From Bacillota bacterium (GTDB lineage Bacteria > Bacillota > Clostridia > Lachnospirales > Lachnospiraceae), in assembly GCA_017861355.1 (NCBI GenBank), contig JAGFXQ010000011.1:1-23768 (forward strand): a stretch of DNA of 23,768 nucleotides. The letters are read 5' to 3'. Both the position numbers and the translations under genes were made by a program. The notes beneath the pieces are model-generated. The model was given only the letters and a program-made list of their open reading frames with translations, was not told the origin of the DNA and did no database searches. This document shows, piece by piece, positions 7,548 through 14,479 of the stretch (its first letter is position 1; each line of letters starts with the position of its first letter).

Positions 7548-8285
7548 ATGTACAACTATAGATTAACCCTTCAATACGATGGCAGCAGATATAAGGGCTG
7601 GCAGAGGCTGGGACAGGGAGAGGCGACAATACAGGACAAGCTGGAGCAGGTGATTACTCAGCTGGTTGCGAAGCCGACGGAAATCATAGGCTGCAGCAGA
7701 ACAGATGCCGGAGTGCATGCACTCGCCCAGATTGCGAATTTTAAATCTGAGACCCCGCTGAACTGTCCGGATGTTCTTCGCTATCTGAATCATTATCTGC
7801 CGAAGGACATCTGTGTTACTGAAGTAGAGGAGGTATCAGAGCAGTTTCATGCCAGATACCATGCCAAGGATAAGACCTATCTGTATAAGATCTGGAATAA
7901 GGAATATAGTAACCCCTTTTTGCGAAAATACAGTATGCATGTGAATCGTAAGCTAAATCTTGAAGATATGAGGCAAGCAGGAGGCTTTCTACTGGGAACA
8001 CATGATTTTACTGCTTTTTCGAATGCAAAATCCAAGAAAAAATCAATGGAACGAACTATTTATGCGATTGAAGTTCAGGAACAGGAAGGTCTGATCGAAA
8101 TTCGGATTCGTGGGGATGGCTTTCTCTATAATATGGTTCGCTGGATGGTTGGAACGCTGGTGGCAGTGGGACTCGGAGAGATCAAAAAGGAAGAGCTGCC
8201 CGGAATACTGGAGGCAAAGGAAAGAAACCGTACCGGTGATCTTGCGGATGCCGGTGGCTTATATCTGGAGCGGATAACATATTAA
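7548..8285 (+). CDS. truA: tRNA pseudouridine synthase A
   Basis: A 245-residue enzyme that converts uridine to pseudouridine at positions 38-40 of the tRNA anticodon stem. The catalytic aspartate is D53 in GCSRTDAGVHALAQ, the family's most conserved block. Other TruA landmarks are YDGSRYKGWQRL near the N-terminus, FHARYHAKDKTYLYKIWN in the middle and RGDGFLYNMVRWMVGTL near the C-terminus. Length is standard. It has a good AAGGAG site and begins 9 bases after the aldo/keto reductase stop, so the two are translationally close. The usual clostridial neighbours (ribosomal protein genes and the EcfT energy-coupling cluster) are absent, so this may be a second copy or a relocated gene; the window cannot decide. 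Confidence 0.96.
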   Translation: MYNYRLTLQYDGSRYKGWQRLGQGEATIQDKLEQVITQLVAKPTEIIGCSRTDAGVHALAQIANFKSETPLNCPDVLRYLNHYLPKDICVTEVEEVSEQFHARYHAKDKTYLYKIWNKEYSNPFLRKYSMHVNRKLNLEDMRQAGGFLLGTHDFTAFSNAKSKKKSMERTIYAIEVQEQEGLIEIRIRGDGFLYNMVRWMVGTLVAVGLGEIKKEELPGILEAKERNRTGDLADAGGLYLERITY

Positions 8286-8300
8286 GAGGGGGAGAAAAGG

Positions 8301-9491
8301 ATGCCAATCACACTAACCAAACAGCAGGCGAGACAATTTTTGTTACGCAAGCACGGACTCATTGGCGAATACCGTTTTACCGGTAAGGAAGGTATACTGG
8401 AATATATCCGTCAAGTTGGATGCATCCAGTATGATCCGATTGATATATGTGGGAAGAATGCTGAGCTGGTATTGCAATCCAGAATCAACGGCTTCAAGAA
8501 GCAAATGCTCTATGATCTATTATATGAGGAGCGCAGACTGATCGACTTCTTTGATAAAAATCTTGCTATCATGAACGTGGAGGACTGGCCTTACCTGGAA
8601 CGGATCCGGCAGGGATACCGGGATTGGGGAAGAGGACGGGAGGAAGTAGACCGAATTGCTCAGGAGATCAAAGAACGGATTCGGGAACTCGGAAGTGTCA
8701 GCTCGAAGGAGATCGATTATCAGGAGAAAGTAGACTGGTACTGGAACAGCTCAAAGCTTGCCAGGGTAGCGCTCGAAAGCTTGTATTTTCGAGGAGATCT
8801 GGTGATCCATCATAAGAAAGGGACGAATAAGTTCTATGCGTTAGCCGAGGATTATATACCCTCAGAACTATTGAATGCAAGAGAACCTTACCCAAGAGAA
8901 TTGGATCATCTAAAATGGCGTATGCTGAGAAGAATCTCTGCAGTAGGACTTCTTTGGAACAAACCCTCAGATGCCTGGCTGAATATCTGGACCTTGAAAG
9001 CACAGGAGAGGAAGGAAGCCTTTCAGGAGTTATTAGAGGAAGGTAAGCTGCTAGAGGTCCTTGTGGAAGGCTGCAAAGACCCTCTATATTGCGTTAAAGA
9101 AGATCGGTGGCTGATAGATGAAGTATTATGTGCTCCGAAGTATAAGGAACGTACCGAACTGCTGGCACCGTTAGACTGTATGTTATGGGATCGTAAGCTG
9201 ATCAAAGAGCTGTTTGATTTCGATTATAAATGGGAAATCTATACACCGGAGGCAGAAAGAAAATATGGCTATTACGTTCTTCCGGTACTTACCGGCGACC
9301 GGTTAACAGCCAGAGTCGAGGTGGTTGCATTAAGTAAGAAGAAAGCGCTGGTGGTGAAGAACATCTGGCTTGAAAAGGGTATCCGCCCCACGAAAAAACT
9401 ATACGGAGAATTGAACCGATGCTTTCAGCGATTTATGAAATTCCATGACCTTAAGGAGCTTTCCTATGAGGAGGCAGCAATCAATAACTAA
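8301..9491 (+). CDS. YcaQ-type winged-helix DNA glycosylase
   Basis: A 396-residue protein of the HTH_42/YcaQ family of winged-helix DNA glycosylases, which in E. coli and Streptomyces excise bulky alkylated bases and unhook interstrand cross-links. Seen: the N-terminal LTKQQARQFLLRKHGL, then VGCIQYDPIDI (39-49), where Q43-Y44-D45 fits the Q-hydrophobic-D catalytic motif of the YcaQ branch (the AlkZ branch has QxQ). Later come LLYEERRLIDFF and the long C-terminal block starting LAPLDCMLWDRKLI and running to HGD-like LTGDRLTARVE (288-340). Length fits the family. It begins 15 bases after truA with a strong GAGGGGGAG site. Expected role: cytoplasmic repair of alkylation damage. Family call is firm; activity is inferred from the motif. 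Confidence 0.87.
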   Translation: MPITLTKQQARQFLLRKHGLIGEYRFTGKEGILEYIRQVGCIQYDPIDICGKNAELVLQSRINGFKKQMLYDLLYEERRLIDFFDKNLAIMNVEDWPYLERIRQGYRDWGRGREEVDRIAQEIKERIRELGSVSSKEIDYQEKVDWYWNSSKLARVALESLYFRGDLVIHHKKGTNKFYALAEDYIPSELLNAREPYPRELDHLKWRMLRRISAVGLLWNKPSDAWLNIWTLKAQERKEAFQELLEEGKLLEVLVEGCKDPLYCVKEDRWLIDEVLCAPKYKERTELLAPLDCMLWDRKLIKELFDFDYKWEIYTPEAERKYGYYVLPVLTGDRLTARVEVVALSKKKALVVKNIWLEKGIRPTKKLYGELNRCFQRFMKFHDLKELSYEEAAINN

Positions 9492-9534
9492 GAATATTGA
9501 CATTTAAGATAACGGACAGAAAGGTAGCGAGGTT

Positions 9535-9819
9535 ATGATGACGATAGGAACAGAGAAACTTACGCTCCATTTGCCCTGGGTACATTCCCTGAAGGAGAAG
9601 AGGATGGTAGTCAAGAGCCTCTGTGCTAAGGTGAAAAATAAATTTAACGTATCCATCGCTGAGGTAGAAGAACAGGACATACATCAAATCGCTGTACTGG
9701 GATTTGCCTGTGTTGCCGGAGACCGTTCTCAGGCAGATAGTATTCTTGATCATGTACTTAACTTTATTGAGGAGAATACAGAGGGAGAACTTGTCCGGAC
9801 GGAAAGAGAGATACAATAA
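9535..9819 (+). CDS. DUF503 (YlxP-like) protein
   Basis: A 94-residue protein with the DUF503 pattern: short beta-strand start, HSLKEKRMVVKSL, KNKFNVSIAEVEEQD, then AVLGFACVAGDRSQAD and a C-terminal helix ending VRTEREI. In Bacillus the homologue YlxP sits in the nusA-infB-rbfA cluster and is thought to relate to ribosome function, though its biochemical role is not settled. Here it lies outside that cluster, 43 bases after the glycosylase gene. Start is either ATG of the ATGATG pair at 9535; GCGAGG upstream is a moderate site. Confidence 0.85.
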   Translation: MMTIGTEKLTLHLPWVHSLKEKRMVVKSLCAKVKNKFNVSIAEVEEQDIHQIAVLGFACVAGDRSQADSILDHVLNFIEENTEGELVRTEREIQ

Positions 9820-9863
9820 AACTAATTTCGGTACAAAGAAATCATGGAATGGAGACAGTAATT

Positions 9864-10349
9864 ATGGAACGAATAGTTCGTGGTTATAAACAGGAGGATC
9901 TGCCCTTCATGATGGAGATCTGGAATCAGGTGGTGGAGGAGGCGAATGCCTTTCCCCAGACCGAAAATCTCACTATGGAGGAAGCAGAGAGCTTCTTCTC
10001 GACACAGACTTTTACGGCTGTAGCGATATTCGAGAATAAAGTGGTTGGCCTCTATATACTGCATCCGAATAATATCGGTCGCTGCGGTCATATTGCGAAT
10101 GCCTCCTATGCAGTAAGTAACGGGTATCGGGGACAGAAGATCGGAGAGGCATTGGTTCGTCATAGTCTGGTTAAGGCAAAAGAATTCGGTTTTGCATTAA
10201 TGCAGTTTAATGCGGTAGTGAGCATCAATCACACTGCCATCCATATCTATGAGAAAATCGGCTTTACCAAATTAGGGGTCATTCCCAAAGGTTTCTTACT
10301 GGGAGACGGGAGCTATTCGGATATCCTGTTATATTATATTAAGCTATAA
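9864..10349 (+). CDS. GNAT-family N-acetyltransferase
   Basis: A 161-residue acetyl-CoA-dependent N-acyltransferase. The acetyl-CoA pyrophosphate loop is GYRGQKIGEAL (87-97), preceded by the beta-4 strand with AVSNG. The C-terminal motif B region NHTAIHIYEKIGFTKLGVIPKGF (from residue 122) has the NxxAxxxYEKxGF pattern of the family. No substrate can be assigned; family members acetylate amino acids, antibiotics, polyamines or protein N-termini. The ATG at 9864 is preferred because GGAG lies nine bases upstream; an in-frame ATG at 9849 would overlap that site. It is the last gene of the plus-strand run. No convincing terminator follows within 100 bases. Confidence 0.87.
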   Translation: MERIVRGYKQEDLPFMMEIWNQVVEEANAFPQTENLTMEEAESFFSTQTFTAVAIFENKVVGLYILHPNNIGRCGHIANASYAVSNGYRGQKIGEALVRHSLVKAKEFGFALMQFNAVVSINHTAIHIYEKIGFTKLGVIPKGFLLGDGSYSDILLYYIKL

Positions 10350-10450
10350 CCAGGATAAATTGAATAAGATGAAAATCGATATAAGATGTAGTCCATGGAC
10401 CCTAAAGTACAGAACTTGTCCTGTTTTTATGACGAATTATGTGAGGAAAA

Positions 10451-10514
10451 TTTGTTTGACTTTAGTCGGAATTGAGGATACAATGGATTTAATACTTGAC
10501 TAAAATCAAACAAA
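10451..10514. promoter_or_regulatory. 17-bp inverted repeat spanning the small-peptide promoter
   Basis: The left arm at 10451-10467 (TTTGTTTGACTTTAGTC) and the right arm at 10498-10514 (GACTAAAATCAAACAAA) match at 16 of 17 positions, with a 30-base spacer. The left arm contains the -35 box; the right arm lies in the transcribed leader and ends just before the ribosome binding site; the -10 box is at the centre. This is best read as an operator-sized dyad, since only the right arm is in the RNA. Confidence 0.6.
10456..10484 (+). promoter_or_regulatory. Strong promoter of the small basic peptide gene
   Basis: TTGACT (10456-10461), a 17-base spacer and TACAAT (10479-10484), one mismatch from consensus in each box. 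Transcription would begin near 10491, about 38 bases before the start codon. Confidence 0.7.
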
Positions 10515-10528
10515 AGGAGGTGGGTTCA

Positions 10529-10609
10529 ATGGGAGATAAGAATCCGAAAAAAGCCCCGAAGAAAAAGGGCGGCGCAGCACCTGCTACTGGCACAACAAAG
10601 AAGAAATAG
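10529..10609 (+). CDS. 26-residue Lys/Pro/Ala-rich basic peptide
   Basis: A very short gene encoding a 26-residue peptide that starts MGDKNPKKAPKKKGG, continues AAPATGTT and ends KKK; nine of 26 residues are lysine. Support is contextual but strong: a near-consensus promoter, an AAAGGAGGTG ribosome binding site about six bases before the ATG, and a textbook terminator starting seven bases after the stop. Similar short Lys-rich peptides are annotated in clostridia without known function. The composition (basic, disordered, no hydrophobic segment) suggests nucleic-acid or ribosome contact rather than membrane activity; that is inference. It is monocistronic between the GNAT and nitroreductase genes. 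Confidence 0.75.
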   Translation: MGDKNPKKAPKKKGGAAPATGTTKKK

Positions 10610-10615
10610 GCAAGT

Positions 10616-10653
10616 AAAATTCCCTCTTTCCATAGGATGAAGAGGGAATTTTT
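10616..10653 (+). terminator. Rho-independent terminator after the small basic peptide gene
   Basis: AAATTCCCTCTT (10617-10628) pairs perfectly with AAGAGGGAATTT (10640-10651), with an 11-base loop and continuing T-run. Confidence 0.88.
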
Positions 10654-10753
10654 GCGCTGTATCTTAAAAGGTTGAAACAATAGCCAGATAAATGCTTTTA
10701 ATATACATACAATTGTAGTATAATTGACACAATTTTGAAAGGAGAGGCTATTT

Positions 10754-11266
10754 ATGTCGTTTTTAGAGTTGGCAAGGGAAAGATATTCAGTACGTGGATA
10801 CCTTGATCAAGAGATTGAGAGGGACAAGCTGCTACAGATATTGGAGGCAGGAAGAATTGCTCCTTCGGCTGTGAATTTCCAACCGATACACCTCTATGTA
10901 CTGGAGAAAAAGGAGGATAAACAGAGACTATATGAGGTCTACGGACGGGAATGGTTCCGTGAGGCTCCGGTAATATTGGCAATCTGCGGTGACCACTCCA
11001 AGAGCTGGAATCGAAAGGACGGCAAGGATCATTGTGATATCGATGCGGCAATTGCGATTGATCATATGACACTGGCTGCGACGGAGCTTGGAATTGGATG
11101 CTGTTGGATCTGTGCCTTTGATGCACAGCGGAGTCACGAGATATTAGAATTGCCGGAGAATATGGAGGTCATTGCACTGCTTACCCTAGGGTATGCGAGC
11201 TCCACTCCCGTAGCGGAGAAGAAGCGCAAATCGATAGAAGAGCTTGTAACCTTCGGATTGAAATAA
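10754..11266 (+). CDS. Nitroreductase-family protein
   Basis: A 170-residue FMN-dependent flavoprotein of the nitroreductase superfamily, which reduces nitro compounds, quinones or related electron acceptors with NAD(P)H. Seen: the FMN phosphate-binding RYSVRGY (10-16; R10, S12, R14), then LLQILEAGRIAPSAVNFQP with the usual PS-N-QP pattern, the dimer/flavin helix AAIAIDHMTLAATELGIGCCWICAFD, and a C-terminal LTLGYASSTP. It is a short member with one domain and no ferredoxin extension. The start follows AAAGGAGAGG. A TATAAT at 10719-10724 is a likely -10 box and is flanked by CAATT/AATTG, but its -35 is weak. It probably stands alone. Confidence 0.9.
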   Translation: MSFLELARERYSVRGYLDQEIERDKLLQILEAGRIAPSAVNFQPIHLYVLEKKEDKQRLYEVYGREWFREAPVILAICGDHSKSWNRKDGKDHCDIDAAIAIDHMTLAATELGIGCCWICAFDAQRSHEILELPENMEVIALLTLGYASSTPVAEKKRKSIEELVTFGLK

Positions 11267-11276
11267 AAGAACGAGG

Positions 11277-11401
11277 GTCATTCCTGATAAATGTGGAGCT
11301 TTTGCATGATAGCGAGATAAGCTATATACAGAAGCTCCTTTATTCATGACAATAGAAAGTTCGCAAGGCGTGCTTTCTATCGTTCTGTCCTGTGATTCAG
11401 G
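11277..11401 (+). ncRNA. Candidate structured RNA or repeat element in a 554-base gap
   Basis: Three consecutive stem-loops fill this stretch. The first is nested: GTCAT/ATGAC (11277-11281 with 11346-11350), ATAAA/TTTAT (11287-11291 with 11339-11343), GGAGCTT/AAGCTCC (11295-11301 with 11332-11338) and ATAGC/GCTAT (11309-11313 with 11321-11325). The second is ATAGAAAG/CTTTCTAT (11352-11359 with 11373-11380). The third is CCTG/CAGG (11389-11392 with 11398-11401). The first stem may also end nitroreductase transcription, though no T-run follows. It matches no class I recognise. The rest of the gap, to 11653, is AT-rich with nothing else clear. Confidence 0.35.
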
Positions 11402-11642
11402 TGGCCAAATATGAAACCACAAAAGAAAATATAGATTATCAGAAGAATACCCCCTAAATACAGAAGATATGCACCTGAAAACGAAGGCTTAGGATGATAT
11501 AATATAAGTTAAGATATTAATTTTGCCGATCATTCATCCCAGCCATAGAATAATAAGGTCCTTCCATGCTGTTAAATTCAAAATGATAGCTAAATTATTA
11601 TAAATATATGTTTGTTTATTGAGAGTATAATATTGTTGATCG

Positions 11643-11682
11643 TTGGCAAAGCCTTGCCCAAACATATTAAATTTGATATATT
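11643..11682 (+). promoter_or_regulatory. Possible promoter and dyad upstream of the sugar operon
   Basis: TTGCCC (11654-11659), a 17-base spacer and TATATT (11677-11682) form a plausible promoter. The -35 lies in an imperfect dyad, TTGGCAA (11643-11649) facing TTGCCCAA (11654-11661), which could bind a repressor. Both are weak calls made from spacing and symmetry. The leader to the response regulator would be about 130 bases. Confidence 0.35.
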
Positions 11683-11700
11683 ATTTTGAGAAGGAAAGAA

Positions 11701-11793
11701 ATGTTATTTAGGTTTAGGATCAATGATAGGGAGATTGATTTTGTTCCTTATAGTTTAATGATAATCAAGGCATTAGGGGATGCATTTAATTAG
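11701..11793 (+). CDS. Possible 30-residue leader peptide
   Basis: A short reading frame starting at ATG 11701, directly after AGAAGGAAAGAA, which is a usable ribosome binding site. It ends at TAG 28 bases before the response-regulator start. The peptide is MLFRFRINDREIDFVPYSLM followed by ten more residues, of mixed character with no signal peptide. It could be a leader peptide or a chance frame. No family recognised. Confidence 0.3.
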   Translation: MLFRFRINDREIDFVPYSLMIIKALGDAFN

Positions 11794-11820
11794 AAAACGT
11801 GTCTTGGATAGGAGTCGTAA

Positions 11821-13434
11821 ATGCTAAAAATAGTAATAGCAGATGATGAAGATAAGATATGCCAGTTGATTTATAAATTAATTGATTGGGATTCCCTTGA
11901 AATGCAAGTAGTAGCAATTGCACATAATGGAGTGGAGGCCTTAGAATTAATACAAATACATAATCCTGACATTGCGATTACTGATATCAGGATGCCGGGA
12001 TATGATGGTTTGGAATTTATATCGAGAGCAAAAGAATATAATTCCGAGATACAGTTTATTATCATAAGCGGATATCAAGAGTTTGAATATGCTCAGAAAG
12101 CAATTAAATATGGTGTTATTGATTATCTGCTTAAGCCGATCAAGAAGGATGAACTGGTATCAACCTTAACAAAGATGAGAAGTGCGTATTTAGAACGTGT
12201 TGATCTGTTAACGAAAGAAGAACAGATGAAGTTAAGTATGATTAATAATATTAGTAAATTAAGAACCGGATTATTTGAACAGATCCTTTTCCATAAAACC
12301 AAGAGGACGAAGGAAATAACGATTGATGTAATCAATGAGGAATATGGATACAAATTTCAGGATGGTTTATTTCAGATTGTAGCGGTTAAGTCAGACGGAA
12401 TCGAGCGTTCCTATTCGAGTAACGTTGCTTTTCTGGAAGAGAAGCTGATGAAAATCATCCGGAATAACTTTAAAGAATATTGCACAGATATGGAGTTCTA
12501 TTTCGATTTCAATGTATGCTACGGAATATTAAATTACAGTTCGGATAACAGAAAGAATGTCCGCCGTCAATGCAAAGCTCTACTAGATGAGCTTCTCCTG
12601 CAAAGAGATATTTTCTCCGACTTAGAAGTAACCATAGGCATCGGAACAGTGGAAAGTGATTTCCGGATGATAAATAATTCCTTTAAAGCTGCAATTTGGG
12701 CATATGAACAACGTCTGATTCTTGGTACAAACAAAGTCATTGAAGGCGAAGCGGGTGAAACCAATACACTTGCTGAAAGCAGGTTGTTTTATGATTTTAA
12801 TCATGAAATGAATGTAGCATTGGAGCGGTTGGATACGAATGCTGCGATTGTGGCAATCCGATTTTTGAGGGATGGTCTTAAGAATAGGACGGAAACCACT
12901 GGACATGAAGTCCTTCAGATGGCAAAAGAGGTCTGCAACCTTTTTCTGTTTGCTATGCGTAATAATAAGTTCCCTATTGAAGGAGGGGATACCTTCATTG
13001 AAGAATTTAACCTGAATGCGAATGATTGTGGTTCCATACATAAACTATATCAATATCTTACTGACAAGATAACTTCCTGTTTAGAGAAGGTGATTGAAGA
13101 TAAGAGACAGATCGATACAAAACCCATTCGTGAAGCGAAGCAACTTATTCAGAACCAATACATGAAGCAAATAACGTTGGAGGAAGTAAGCTCCGAGGTA
13201 GGATTTAATTCTACCTATTTCAGTACATTATTCAAAAAAGAAACCGGATATACATTCCTTGAATATCTCTCTGAAGTCAGGATAAATAAGGCAAAAGAAT
13301 TATTGAAAGAGACAAACTACAATATTATGGTAATTTGCGAACAGGTTGGTTATAGCGACATCAAACACTTTACCAAGATTTTTGCAAAACATACAAATTT
13401 AAAACCCAATGAGTATAGGAAGTTATATTCCTAG
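11821..13434 (+). CDS. AraC-type two-component response regulator (YesN-like)
   Basis: A 537-residue DNA-binding response regulator. Residues 1-120 are a receiver domain: acidic pocket D8/D9, phosphoacceptor D55 (IAITDIRMPG), switch Ser S83 (IIISGY) and K105 (LLKPIKK). A long middle region (about 125-430) of mixed helices is typical of the YesN class. Residues about 430-537 contain an AraC double helix-turn-helix: ITLEEVSSEVGFNSTYFSTL and the second recognition helix VGYSDIKHFTKIFAKHTNLKP. It has an AGGAG site. The kinase gene follows after 21 bases, and the ABC transporter genes after that, so it most likely activates this operon when phosphorylated by the neighbouring kinase; the operator is not identified. 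Confidence 0.94.
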   Translation: MLKIVIADDEDKICQLIYKLIDWDSLEMQVVAIAHNGVEALELIQIHNPDIAITDIRMPGYDGLEFISRAKEYNSEIQFIIISGYQEFEYAQKAIKYGVIDYLLKPIKKDELVSTLTKMRSAYLERVDLLTKEEQMKLSMINNISKLRTGLFEQILFHKTKRTKEITIDVINEEYGYKFQDGLFQIVAVKSDGIERSYSSNVAFLEEKLMKIIRNNFKEYCTDMEFYFDFNVCYGILNYSSDNRKNVRRQCKALLDELLLQRDIFSDLEVTIGIGTVESDFRMINNSFKAAIWAYEQRLILGTNKVIEGEAGETNTLAESRLFYDFNHEMNVALERLDTNAAIVAIRFLRDGLKNRTETTGHEVLQMAKEVCNLFLFAMRNNKFPIEGGDTFIEEFNLNANDCGSIHKLYQYLTDKITSCLEKVIEDKRQIDTKPIREAKQLIQNQYMKQITLEEVSSEVGFNSTYFSTLFKKETGYTFLEYLSEVRINKAKELLKETNYNIMVICEQVGYSDIKHFTKIFAKHTNLKPNEYRKLYS

Positions 13435-13455
13435 AAAAATGCAATAGGAGAGAGA

Positions 13456-14466
13456 ATGAAGCGGAATATCAGGTATCTTTCATTTCGTTGTGGAGTGTTA
13501 TTAGTTTTAATGACATTTCTGACAATCATTATCATGTTATTATTTTTGACTGTATCCTTCCATGAAAAGAAATATGGATTTATCGTTGGGTTTGGCTTTG
13601 TTGCGTATATCGTTATTTTTTATTTTGGATATACCTGGGTATATAAGCCCTTCAAAGAAACCAGTAAAATGCTTTCTCTTTTTTCGGAAGGGTCAATTTT
13701 GCAAGGGGTTTTTGATTTGCGATACCCATTAAGTGAGCAGATGGATGATGCCATTAATCGATTCCGAACTATGCTTGATACGAAAGAGTTATTTAATCTT
13801 TCGAAAAAGCAGGCAGAATATCTGGCACTACAGAATCAGATTAATCCGCATTTTCTATATAATACATTGGAAGGAATTCGGAGTGAAGCTCTTTGCGCCG
13901 GTATGGACGGAGTTGCAGATATGACAGAAGCTCTTGCAACTTTCTTTCGATATACAATATCGAATGTGGATCATTTGGTCACATTGGAAGATGAACTGTC
14001 AAATATACAGAATTACTATCGGATTCAACAATATCGTTTTGGTGACCGGTTAAATGTAAGTGTTGAATATCAGGAGGAGGAGGAAAAAGAAGTATTAATG
14101 CTTTGTCTTCCCAAATTAACACTTCAGCCAATCGTGGAGAACTCTATCTATCATGGAATAGAGAAAAAGATAGGGAAGGGCAATCTACGAATTAAAATAC
14201 AGACGACCGTTGACCGCTTAATCATCATCATATCGGATGATGGCCTGGGCATTCCAAAGGAACAGTTGGATCTTTTGAATAAGAAGCTCAGATCAACTTG
14301 TCTGGATGATGTAGTACAATTGAAAGGAAAACCCGGTGGAATCGCGGTTGTTAATGTGAACAATCGTATCAAGCTTCTCTTTGGTGATGAATATGGAGTT
14401 TATTTTTATAGTACGGTAGGGGTCGGAACAGATGTAACCATTACATTGCCTAAGGTGCAGGAATGA
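13456..14466 (+). CDS. Membrane sensor histidine kinase (YesM-like) without extracytoplasmic domain
   Basis: A 336-residue histidine kinase of the His_kinase/HATPase_c type paired with YesN regulators. Two hydrophobic helices lie at about 13-35 and 42-63, separated by only HEKKYG, so almost nothing projects outside; classic YesM kinases carry a large extracellular sensor here. A short HAMP-like linker (about 64-115) leads to the phosphoacceptor H132 in QNQINPHFLYNTLEGI. The ATP lid is complete: N-box PIVENSIYHGIEKK (N229), G1 box DDGLGIP (261-267) and G2 box GGIAVVNVNNRI (294-305). The short loop recalls the intramembrane-sensing kinases that read the state of a partner transporter. It lies 21 bases after the regulator and 13 bases before the degenerate ATPase gene. 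Confidence 0.93.
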   Translation: MKRNIRYLSFRCGVLLVLMTFLTIIIMLLFLTVSFHEKKYGFIVGFGFVAYIVIFYFGYTWVYKPFKETSKMLSLFSEGSILQGVFDLRYPLSEQMDDAINRFRTMLDTKELFNLSKKQAEYLALQNQINPHFLYNTLEGIRSEALCAGMDGVADMTEALATFFRYTISNVDHLVTLEDELSNIQNYYRIQQYRFGDRLNVSVEYQEEEEKEVLMLCLPKLTLQPIVENSIYHGIEKKIGKGNLRIKIQTTVDRLIIIISDDGLGIPKEQLDLLNKKLRSTCLDDVVQLKGKPGGIAVVNVNNRIKLLFGDEYGVYFYSTVGVGTDVTITLPKVQE

Positions 14467-14479
14467 TTACGGAGGTATT

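Noticed and set aside
10409..10430. ACAG/CTGT followed by TTTTT as a terminator for the GNAT run
   Set aside because: Only a four-base stem; too weak to report as a terminator.
11186..11422. A 78-codon minus-strand reading frame across the end of the nitroreductase gene and the structured gap
   Set aside because: It overlaps a solid coding region, has no clear ribosome binding site, and its protein shows no recognisable pattern; the RNA stems explain the sequence better.
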